From Trissonchulus latispiculum (lineage: Eukaryota; Nematoda; Enoplea; Enoplida; Ironidae), in assembly GCA_030248195.1 (NCBI GenBank), contig JASAND010008729.1, forward strand, positions 1 through 64,000: a stretch of DNA of 64,000 bases. The letters run 5' to 3'. This document shows, piece by piece, positions 13,201 through 25,200 of the stretch. A model generated the notes under the pieces. The model was given only the letters and a program-made list of their open reading frames with translations, searched no databases and was not told the DNA's origin. The position numbers and the translations under genes were made by a program. Positions within the stretch are counted from its first letter, which is position 1; each line of letters starts with the position of its first letter.

Positions 13201-16200
13201 TGCCAACCTTCTTCCAAGCACACGAATCTAAATCAATTAATACGTGATACATGCGATTAAGCCAATTCCTGTCATATGTTGTAGTCGTAATAGTACCCTG
13301 CTCTTCATATCTCTTACACTTGTCAAAGAATCGATAACATTCTTGGTCTTCTCCTCCTGCTGGCAAAGGAATTTTTCCAACAAAACATCCGCAAGTGCTA
13401 TTCATGTGAAACTGATAGCATGTCAGGTAGCAAGTCTAAACAAATCGAAGCTTTCTCTAAACAAAGCATCGTTAGTTTAATGGAGGCAGTTGCTGTTCTA
13501 CTGTTCCACAAAACAAATTTACATATCTTGGTTGTAATTTCTGCCAGATCACCCATGTTCAAATAGTCAGATATTCAAAGAGTATGTTTAGGGAATTTCA
13601 GTGAATAATATAATTATTGTGATTTTTATATTCAATATTATCATATCGTTACTTATAATATCGTTACTAAATATTTAGTTCTTCTTCGTACTTGAATTTG
13701 GTAAAATTTAGGATTATATACATCAATGTTTGGCAGCTCGCGACATTTGCTGTATTTTCCACCAAGGTGACTGGCTTGGACCTGAAATGTAGTACAGAGT
13801 ACGCATTTGTGTCTAAATTGCATGAAAAGAACACACTATAGAGTTTTAGAATTCTCGTGCGCGACACGATACGTATAAACAACTACGTCTTTACTTGCAG
13901 TAGGAATTAAAATTCTGTCTATATATGCTTTCATCCTTTCATAGTTTTCTGCTTTATGACAAACTACATAATTAACAGGCAAAATCAACATACAACAGTT
14001 GTTCTAAACTACATAAAGGACAAAAGTTTTTCTTGTAGCAAACTACTGTTTCTGCTTTTACAGAAGCACTGTGTATTCGGAACACACATTGATTCAAAGC
14101 TGACACATTACTTACGCAGACTTTTTAGTGCATTCTTAATTGTGATCGGAAATTTTAAGCGATTACTGACATTTTACACAGCTTTTAGCATCTCTAGTCA
14201 TATTTAAAGTTTGTTGATTTTACGAATTTACTATGCTGTTATGTTTTGGTTTCTGATTCAACTAGTAGAAACGATTAACAAATTTCCGAAGATGACGACA
14301 CAGCTGCCAACACCCTTAGAGCAGATTGGATGGTCTTCGTGCGGTGACGAGCTCAACAAAATATAGAAGTAACACAAAAGTAATTGAAGAATAAAGAAAG
14401 TTGTACACCACCAAGCACTCGAAAAAATCCGGCACCTGGCGGGACTCGAACCACCGGTCTCCGGCTCAACGTGAAGGCCCTCTAACCAACGGAGCCACCG
14501 AGTTCTCATCGGAACAAGCTTTAACAGAAATGACGAGACTTCATTTTCAACTGTACTGTAAGACTTGCAAAACAATTAAATGAATTTCAATTGGAATTAA
14601 AATAATAGTAGTAGTAGAAATGACATACAAAACGTGCCCCAAACGAATATGAATAACGAGATGATAGGACCCATCCTTCAGATATTGGAACTGGCACGTA
14701 CTCTTGAGGATGAACAATCAACCTAGTTCCCACAGAACGGCGTTCCACCAAAACATCTTGATTGTCGGAAACGTCAACAAGCATCTTTAAACCTGCACAA
14801 AGTGATAGTTTGTGAATGCATGTTTAAGCAAACTTTGTATACTTAAGCGTACTTTAAATATATACTCCTTAAGCATACTGATCGGAACACTGTGTAATGT
14901 ACAGTAAACTACTTCCTTTGAAATATTTGAGTGTTGTAACCTTGATAGAATCGAGTTTATGCCTTCTAAATAAATTTACATAAACGGTAGATCCTTGTGT
15001 GTTCCGACAGCAAAATTAAACTGACATTCGTCGACGTTTAAGAATCCCAAGCGGAGTCAACTTGTTTACATGTACCTTTAGAAAGATGTATCTTTCGATA
15101 GAAATAACTAATTTTAATTCATGTTAATCGGTTAATTAAATTTTTAACGAAATAGGCATTTTTATCAACACATTTCAGAGTGTCTTTGGCAAATAAAGAA
15201 ATTTAAAGTTATAAACTTGAAAGCCAGGATGAAGCAACTGAGTTTGGACAAAGCAATTCCGTGTATACGCCATCCCCTTTCGAATTTGTAAAAAGAGCCA
15301 CTAAAGTGAGGCGAAGTGTCCCACTACCACTAGCCAGCCCCCTCAAACTACAAATCACTTGTCGTGGTGCATTATCACTAACTAAAAATATTAACAAACA
15401 CAATATTACTCGTCGAATTCTAATTAATTAAACTGTAATGTCCCAACTTTAATGTCATTTAATTAACTAATTAATTAAATTAAATTAATTAAATGAAATT
15501 AACCACTGAATTTTATCTTAACCTTTGATCTGCCGGCTTCACAGGGAAAATTTTCTCCATGAAATCTTCCCCCTGAATAATTACTAGGAAAATTCCTTCT
15601 CGGAAAATTTTCCCAAGGAAAATCTTTCCTCCCGGAAAGATTTCACAAGGGAATTCTTTCCCCCGGAAAAATTTCCCTAACGTAGTAATTAGTTTGCTGG
15701 ATGTATTCATTGTAGGAATTTTAACCAATCTTTACAGCTTTACTACTTATTTTCATGTTACATTTCCTATTACTTGGTATTTATTCGTTCTTTTTTTCCA
15801 GCGTTTAACATGTTGAATTGAATATACCTAAATTAACCATATAATTAAAATACTTTTGTGCTCAAGAAACAGAAGCTAGGATTAAGCGGTTTAATAATAA
15901 CGCTAATATCCGAAGTGACATTAATGAATTATAATTTCATTTTAACTTTGACATTAAAGGTGCATTAAAATGGATTAAGGATAAGCTACAGTTAAACATA
16001 AATTTAATCTTTTTCCTTTAATTAGCTTGATTAAGCATGAAGCCGTTTAATCCAGGCTTCTGTTTCTTTTATGCTGATTAATTTTAATATTCTTCTTAGT
16101 TTATGTACATCGTTGAAGGTTGGGATAAAACAGAGACGAACAAAATAATAAAATAATATGATACGTACATTATAAAATATCTATAAAGTTTAACTAGCCT

Positions 16201-19200
16201 ACAATTACTATGAATACACTTACATTCAGCACAATAATTTACTGTATTTGGGAAATTTTCGCTGGGGGAGGAAATCTCTAGTGACGTTTTTCCGGGGGGA
16301 AAACTTTCTTTGGAAAATTTTCTCCGGAGGGGGCAAGGTTTCACGGGGGATTTTTCATAATGGCACCGTATTAACTATACTGGCATTTGCTCATGCTATA
16401 GCATGGACAGGAGCAGAGTTAACTGAATCACTTGGCGAAATACCAGAAATATGTATTTACATGAAATCTGTGTAAATACCATTTATTTCTCCAGCGTCAT
16501 TGGCCATACTCGACAAAGTAAAACAGTCACCCTGGGCTTTTTCCATGAAGTGTGAAATGTTTATTAGCTTGGAATTGCTAAAAGTAAAAATGAACAAGTG
16601 CTAGCTACTCTGATAATAAACATGATGACTTATATTCTAACTAGAAGTCCATAAGTTGTAGTATTGCACATCTGTGGCCGATTCTATCAAAATCATTAAA
16701 CCCAGGTTAAGCCGCTACACCGCGTTAAAAATGGGTTACTATCCCAAACTCCGTGCAATCAATTCCTAGCTTAACTTGGTTGGTCTGCTTAACTCGGGTT
16801 TCACAGGCTGTTTCGGTTTCACAGGCCTATCATTAAGCCACTGTTCAGAAATTAGAGTTAAATGCAGTAAAAGCAGGCTAAAACTGAGGAAGGCTAAACC
16901 CTTGCCCGCGTTAGCGGTTAAGCGTTTTTGAATGTGGATATACTTTCAGCCACTACAAGCAGCCTACAACTAAAACGGAAAAGACAAATCTCAGGGTGCT
17001 TACTTACACCACAGTTGTCTCAGCAACCAATTTTAGTTTCAGTTTCTGCTGGTGAACGAAAGTAGCATCGGTTTCAGTTTAACTTTCTGTAGACTCAGGT
17101 GGTGTTTCACTTTCAGTTACATTTCCAAAAGTGCAATTTCTAACCTTCAGAAATAAATAAATCAACAATCGTTTAGACTCCCACTGCACAATGTTATTGA
17201 ATTGATGGATTTAATCCCTTCAACCCATGTCAAGATAAAAATAACTTTTTCATGCGTTCTGATCTACTAATTATTTTTCTTGGAGCTTCTATTTTCATGG
17301 GGGTTCTTGGGCTTCTACGGGTTCTTAATTTTTTGTTTTTAGTGTTTTTAGAATTTAACTTTTCTAATCATTTTTAATTTGGAACAGCAAAATTGTGGAC
17401 CCAAAATGAAATTAAACATCTTTGTTTTTTAAATAAATTGCTAGCAGAAGTTCAATGGATTCGGTTATCAGCAGGATTACGGTTTTCCGAATAACAGATG
17501 TTTTAAGTCTCAAATCTTTGCAGCTTTCCTGCTAAATGTAATTTGCTGAATTTCCTTTGATTACCAGCTTTGTGAGGAAATTACGCGAAACTTGAAGGAA
17601 GCAGTTTTGTATCAACTCCACTTTGGAGAAGAACAATAGCCAATTTTTGATTACAGTAGCATATCAAACCTGGGGGCCTTTTTAAGAAAAGGTAGAGTAG
17701 AGTAGAGTAGAGTAGAGTTAAAATTAGCTTTTTTTTACATTTTTCTACGAAATCGTGGAGTTAATTTTATCTCTGTGTGTTTTAACCTCTTTAACCTACA
17801 AAGGTTAAAGTCGGCAGAGTTAAAAGAAGTTTAAAATGGCAGAGTTAAGATAAACTTGCATTTATGAAAAGGGTTAATTTTAACTCTACTCTTGTCTACT
17901 CAACTCTATGTCATATTGTGCTTTGGCATTCAATAGTTTTAAACAACTTACGTAGACAGCGCTTGACATGCTACCGTGTTTGACATCTACTATCACTTGA
18001 CATCTACTTAAGTTGTTTGGAAGCTAAAACCGATTGATTATGGGCGGAAATTCAACAGCTCTCTTGAGCCAAAGCTACAGTATTTCCACTAAATACAACT
18101 GGATATTGAGTGAGTCATTTCTTAATTGTTAAGTCGGACTTTCAGTCTTTACTTTGACTTTAGTCTTTTCAGGTCTTTACTAAACCAGTTTCAGTTTTAA
18201 TCGGTAACCTAATATAATTTCAGTTTCAGTCCTTCTCCCAAACCTGCACAACCTGAAGCCTAGTTTCAGCTTCAGTATCCGTACCTGAAACATCATTAGA
18301 CTACGTAATTGTTTTTATTGCATATAGTCCTCACAAATGACCTATATTTTGATTATGCGACAGTTTTAGTAAGTGTTCACATTGAGCACTAGTACATACA
18401 ATTAAAGCAGCAATAAACAAATACACATGTGAGCTTAAATATTCTATAAAGTTTACGTGCTGTCCGTCTATAGCGTTTGCGATGTTTTTGTTGAAAGTTT
18501 TTGTCACAATTGATTTAATAAGTGTAAATGGCGTGATGACCATTGCTGGGGCCCCCAAATTAAATCTAAGTCTTAATGACTTTATTGCGTACCGTTTCCA
18601 ATGCTGTGCCGTTTCCAATTTGAAGTCTAATGAGGTCTAATGGTGGTCAATTCTAATACTGTTTGAATTGCAAATGGAAGGGCCCCATCAGCGAATATAT
18701 AAAGTTTACAAATAGTGATGTTGCAAAACAGGTTTTCATCTAAACTGAAACTTTAACTGACAAATCTTGAAAAGTGAAAGCGTAAACTAAACTTTAAAGT
18801 AATTAAATGTATATAAACTATTTTTATTTCTAAGTTTTCATAATATTATCTCTTATCGTGTGCTAAAGTTATTACCAAGTTAAGTGTGAAGACTTAAGAT
18901 ATTCTAATAAAATATTCTAACATAACAAGTGATATACAGATCAGTTCCACCAAACTCTTAGTCTCTACACTGCTCTATCAATAGTTGTGTCTAAAGTAAA
19001 CGTGTTATTTAAATTGGTGGCCTTCAACGTGTTCCAAAATGAAAGCCTATTTTCTTCTGGTTATCTGGCATATCTTTGCATATCCTTTAATCCATGAGCC
19101 ATCTGAAGAGCCGACCATTTCACCAGATTTGGAAAGCCGCCCATGGATCAAGTCTGGTATCTTTCTGGTTTCAGTCATTCTCAGCCAAACTCCTGGTCAG

Positions 19201-22200
19201 ATGTTCATTCTCAAAAGTAACTTTTGTAAACAATTTTCATGTTCAGCTTTTGGTTTAATCTGGTATCAACCTAAACTATCAGAGCCACACTCCACGGCTC
19301 TACGCTTACTACTCATTGCAGCCGGTGATGTAGAGCTTAATCCCGGCCCAGTTATCAACTATGATGCTTACACAAAGTCAGAATTAGAGCGCGTCCTTTC
19401 GTTTCTTCGTCTTAACGACGACACTTAGACGTACGTCCTACCCACAACACCCGAAGGTTTAATTCTAGAGCTGCAATCGTAGAATCAACACGTGGTTGAA
19501 CATTTTCTGCTACACCCTGGAAAACTACCGAACACCTTGTTTAAGAAAAGTCAAGATGAACAACCTAAAGGGATCGAACATTCAGCTACCACCACAACAC
19601 CCACTATAAGTAGCCAAAGTGAAATCCGCAGGGTCAAATTACCAGAATTCTATGCAAAAGAGCCTCGATTCTGGTTTCAACACATTGAACAATTGCTAGA
19701 AGGCAAATCTGAAGGTGTACGAAAACAAAGTTTCCTAGGAGCATTATCGACAGACATAGTTCTAGAAGCTGGCATCGATCTCACCAAATCTTTCACAGAT
19801 AGAAAGAGTCAAATCATCCTCAGCTTGTCAGACAGTGACACTCGCCGCTTGAAACAACTTCTTGCGACACAAGAGTTAGGAGATCGAAAACCCACAGCCG
19901 CTCTTCGTCAGCTCCAACGCCTTGCTCCCAACAACCCCGATGTCGTCCGCATGAGGTTCATCGAAATGATGCCGGAAGGGGTCAGATTGGATCACAGGTG
20001 GAAGAATCCTTGGTACCCATTGCATCAGTCGCTTTGGTTTCCCATCGGTCATCATCACTGACCGGGGAAGCCAATTTGAATCATCCCTGTGGACCTACCT
20101 TCTGCAAAGACTTGCTTGACGCACAACTGCTTACCATCCTCAATGTAAAGGAATGATTACATTTCCGTACATTTACATACGTTTCCATCGAACTCTCAAA
20201 AACGCCCTTCGCTGCGTTTGCAACAAGAAAGACTGGTATTCAGCATTGCCAATGGTCGTACTTGGTTTGCGTTCAACAATCGGTACCCACGGCTATTCTC
20301 CATCACAGCTGGTATATGGCACGGAACTAACTTTACCAGCTGATTACTTTGTGGAACCTAAAATTTCCAATGACATTCCGAAATTTGTGGAAAACTTGTT
20401 TTACAAAGTTTCGTCATTTCGCCCTCCTCAAAGACTTGATAACAAAACATCATTTGTACCGGACTATTCACAAAGTAACTTTGTATAGATAAGGAAACCT
20501 TTGGTCCATTCCTCCCTCGAACATCCCTACTCTGGCCCATATCCAGTTATTAAAGGGACGATAAAACAATAACTGTGGAAATTCATGGACGGCAAACCAC
20601 TATATCAATCGACCGTACTAAGCCAGCCCTTATCATGCCAGGGGCAACTGTAAATGGATCAGTCCATTTAGTTACTTCTCATTTCAAAAAGGATTATGAC
20701 ATTATTTGCCCTTGCACTCAAAGAAAGAAAGTTATCTTCAAGCTACAACCAACTGTGCATTTAATTTCTTAAAGAGCTCCGATCAAAAGGCGTGGAGCCA
20801 TGTGAAGACTTAAGAAAACTTAAAAAGCAAAATGAAAATATTCTAATATAAAAAGTGATATACAGATCAGTTCCACCAAACTCCTAGTCTCTACACTGCT
20901 CTATCAATAGTTGGGTCTAAAGTAAACGTGTTATTTAAATCAAGTCATTCAAAATCTGAGAAAATTCCAAAAAATTTCAACTTATCTTAATAATTGCTCG
21001 TAACAAATGATTTTGGCTCACCACTGAACAGAGATTCAAGGAAATAATTTTATTTGCATTAACTAGTGCTTTCATATTCTAACAGTTAAAGTTTCACTTT
21101 AGTGGAAAAGTCAGTTGCTTTAAAATATTATAATTTGTACTCTTTATATATTCACTGATGGGGCCCCAAAATTTGCACTTTAAACTGTCTAGAGTTTACC
21201 ACCATTTGACCTCTCTAGTAGGCTTCAAATTGGAATCGGCACCGCAGGGTGTGCAATAAAGTCATGAAGACTTGAATTTAATTTGGGGGCTCCAGCTATG
21301 GTTATCAAGCCGTGTAAATATATTGAATTAGAGTTGATTTAGACGGCACCACTTCATGATTACTTTTCACATCTGAGGCCGCGCATAGTGCACACGGGCA
21401 TCAATACAGCGACATTTTCGATTTTCGGATGGACTTGAACATCGTCGCTTCGCAGAGCAGCTAAAATGAATTCCTTCATGATTTGTAATTCTACGAGCTG
21501 CTCTCCTGTGTGGAACTGAAATTAAGCGCGAATAAAACAATATAACAGAAGATTACTGCTAGACTGCCACTGCCAAACCTTACTGGTGACACTTGATTTA
21601 ATTTTAATTAAAACTATAGGTAACTGCTAAAATTACAATATTGTTGTACAATAGTAATATAATTACAATACTGTAATAAAACATGTGAGAGGTCTTGTTC
21701 GATTATTCCCAATCCTATAATCCTTAAAACTTGACCAATCGAACTAAAATTATGCAATGGTATGTTTGCAAAAACCCTGAGTTCAAATATCGAAAAATAC
21801 TTTGATTTGGAGAAGTTCAATTTTTTCAATTCGTAATTGATCACATTATAAGAATTTGAAAGGTTGGGGGGGGGGTGGGGCTGAGACAAGGCCTCATGTG
21901 AGTACTTTTTAATATGGCAATTACATAGGAAACATTTTGAAAGGCAGCTTTGCCGAATGGAAACTCAGCCTTTCCCGATTCTGAAGGCCAACATGCCTGC
22001 TGCCTGCGGATACTTACAGAACTAATGCCTTATCGCTCCTCTGTGAGCGTGGGATTTCCGCTGACCCGCACTGCAGATGTAAAGGAATTTTAGTCAAGTT
22101 CGTTCTGTGTAATTTATTCAAGCAAATATTTCTTATCACTTTTTTGTAAAACTTCAGCATGTGTTGAAGTTGACTCGCAGACAGTGTGACCAACACTCTA

Positions 22201-25200
22201 GCTATCAAAGTCATGTCCATTTGTTTATGTACTATCCTACTATAAACATCTGTTTTATCACCCGTTGTTATTGTTGGCTGTTTTCCTGAAAAAAGAAAAA
22301 GTATTCGCTGATGGATTAACGAAAATTTATCATTGAACAGTGAAAAACAATGCGTTACTACAGGCAAAATGGTTGTTGGGTGGTAATGAACTGCACGAAC
22401 TACTTATCCAGTTTCTGAAATAACATTTAACAAAAACATTGGCTTAGTTCATTCTCGTAGCAAAGGTTGCAAGTGGATTTTGAAGCAAATTTGTATTCGT
22501 AAAAGTTTGATGAGTTTCTATACTGGACTATTTTAGAAAGTAAGAAGCAAGATACTTAGTAAATTCGGGCAAGCTGTAACTACATATGTGTGTAGTAGGT
22601 GTGGTGATTCAGTCCATTTACCAAGAGGAGCAGATGTATGTGTCGAATCCTAGTGAAAATATTTGGTGGCTCTACTGTCATGTGAGGATACTTTTCAACA
22701 CGGTGGTGGAAAAGAGTCCTGGACTATGCGGAGCTCTCAACGGACATAGCTTGTGATAGCTAGTGGTGGAAAAGAGTCCTGGGGGCAGTTACATAAAAGT
22801 TATCGAGTTGCGAAATCCGCAACTTTGAGGCCCGAGTACTCACGACTTGACATCTCAAGTGTTGCATAAAATTTCTCAAGTTCTTAAATTGCAAGTTCTC
22901 AAGTTGCACGTTATCGAGTTCTCAAGTTGCGAAATCTTTTCCGCAGTAAAATCTAGTGCGTGTTTCATAAAAGCTCTCAAGTTCTCGAGTTGCAAGTCGC
23001 GAGTGGCCTGCAAGTTCTTTGGTCAAAATTGACCAGAGAACTTGCTTCTCGAGTTCTGGGGCCAGTTTCATAAAAATGTTCTCGAGTTCTCGAGTCTAGT
23101 AACTAAACTACGCTGGAAGTTTTCGAGACCCGCAAGTCGCACTGCAAGTCACGCTGAAAAAGTTCTTGAGTTCTCAAGTCAAGTTCTCTGGTCGATTTTG
23201 ACCAGAGACATTTTTGCCAACTTGAGACGTACTCGAGAAATATTTGTAAATTTAAATTTGTAAATAGTTTCTTCCTACTTCACTGGTTTGCTCAGTGGAC
23301 TAAATAAATCACCATAAAATTTTCCGGAGATATATTTGCATATAATTTTTAGTAGAAGAAGTTGTTGTCACTGAAACCGACCACTCGAGAACTTGAGAAC
23401 TCGAGAACTCGAGAAGGTTCTTTATGAAACTGGCCCCTGGAGTAGTTAATAAGCGACTGCCGAGTCAGTAGGCATTCATACAGCCTGACATGTATAAATT
23501 TTTTGAGAAGCATCTTATGCTTTCATTCATTATTGTCAACGCCATTCCTTTTCCATTTTCTTCGTGTTTGTTTAATTGCTTAATCAGACTAAATGCCTAT
23601 ATTGAAATCTTTTACAATTTAATTAATTTGGGGCAGCAATGAAATAAAATAGAAATTTTTCAATTTTCTATCCGGCGAAGGAAATTTGAAAATATTGGTC
23701 AAGTTTCTAAAGTTTCTGAAAATACGTTTTGAAACTTTAATTGTAGTGATCACGTAGAAACACATCTATATTATGATGTGCATGTATGTATACATATGCA
23801 TGTTGTATGTACAAGTAAGAATAAAGCAAGCGTAAAGCAATAAAGCAAGCGTGTGAATAGGCGACGAGCATCCACTTTGTCAGTAGCTTGCATTGCAAGT
23901 TCTCGATTTCTCAGGTTCGCGAGTTGCAAGTGATCAAGTACTTGAACTTGAGACCTCAAGTTCTCTTGTAGCCTTGCAAGTTGAGCCAGTTTTCCCGATT
24001 CTGCGGAAAATGTTATGAAACACTTGAAATCCGCACTCGAGACTTGAGACTTGCAAATTGCATCTTGACAACTCGAGAACTCGAGAAGCTTTATGAAACT
24101 GACCCTGGACGATACACAACAATCGGCGGAGATGCGACAGTCATAACAGACTTGAGCTCAAGCTTGAGTCGGTTTGAAGGGAGTTGAGCTGGTCAGAGCG
24201 GACTTGAACTAGTAAATAAGGGATATAGTTGCTCTAGCACTTTCCAAGCGGATGCTAGCTAGTCAGTGGGACATTCGATTCCTGCTTAAGGGGGTATACA
24301 CCATGTGAGTGGTCAAGAACTTGGTCGTTGGTTCTTGGCTGGCTTCCAATAACTCCCAGGCTCTCGATAACCCGGTCCGACCCCCCACCTTTTGTGACAC
24401 CCACTATAAACACTAAAAAGTTTCTCCTCGCTGTTTAGATCAATGACAACATCTACGCTTTGGCACTATGACTGAAGACGTATTGGATAACATACACATA
24501 GTATTAGCTTTGCTGTAATCTTAACGGTTTCAGACAATTGCTATCCTAAACATGCAGAATTGCCGAAAAAAGTTTGGTCGCGGAATCAAAAAATTTAATT
24601 CTGGTGCGACCTCGGAAGCTGCAATTTGGAGTGAACATCCACCCCATAGGTCCACAAAATTGTGGCAAGTACGGGCATTGTAGTTTTACTCCACTTGAAA
24701 CATGAAAATATGTCAATTTTAGTCAGGTTCGAAAGGTATCTCAAGGGGTTCTAGCTTGACAACGCTGACGAGTTGGCTCAAATTGTGCTGAATTGTAGCC
24801 TTACTGGACCTGCCACAATAACATAAATGTCAACCTGTTTCCTTCATAAATATATGCATGGCTGACATTTTGAGTACTCAGCTGAACGTAAGCTCAACTG
24901 CCTTACCAGTACATTCTCGTAGCGTTTGCACAGCCTTCATCTTTTTTTGCCACTTTTTTCATATTTCAAGTGGAATACAACTACAGTGCCTAAGTTTAAG
25001 CTGAAGAAACAGTAGTATCGGGATGAACTCATTTATTTAGTTGTATTTCGCTGCTTATCAATCAATTGTGTACGGTTGTTTTCTTTTCGTATGGGAGCTG
25101 TGCAAACGCTACTGGGCAGGCAGCTGAGTTAGCGTTCAACCGGACTAGAATTGACACATTTTCGTTTTTCAAGTGGCGTAAAACTACAATGCCCGGGCAG

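Larger units (their letters stand above)
18885..20940 (+). mobile_element. Short, internally deleted Ty3/gypsy-type LTR retroelement
   Basis: Two direct LTRs (18885-19014 and 20801-20940) both start TGTGAAGACTTAAGA and end GTAAACGTGTTATTTAAAT. A TGG-initiated sequence after the 5' LTR (19015) may be the primer-binding site. The interior keeps a gag-like frame and an integrase remnant but no protease, reverse transcriptase or RNase H. The flanks TAAG/CAAG are a near-match target duplication. The 5' coding region holds a 2A-like motif. The element is non-autonomous and decayed. Confidence 0.8.
18530..21311. mobile_element. MITE of the GATGACCAT family, split by an LTR retroelement
   Basis: A perfect 8-bp target duplication GTGTAAAT flanks it (18522-18529 and 21312-21319). 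The left end GGCGTGATGACCATTGCTGG and the right end (reverse complement GGCTTGATAACCATAGCTGG) match the family at 8681-9390. Subtracting the LTR element at 18885-20940 leaves about 726 bp, close to the 710 bp of the other copy. Confidence 0.85.

Noticed and set aside
14430..14505. Functional tRNA gene
   Set aside because: The acceptor stem does not pair and the anticodon stem is poor.
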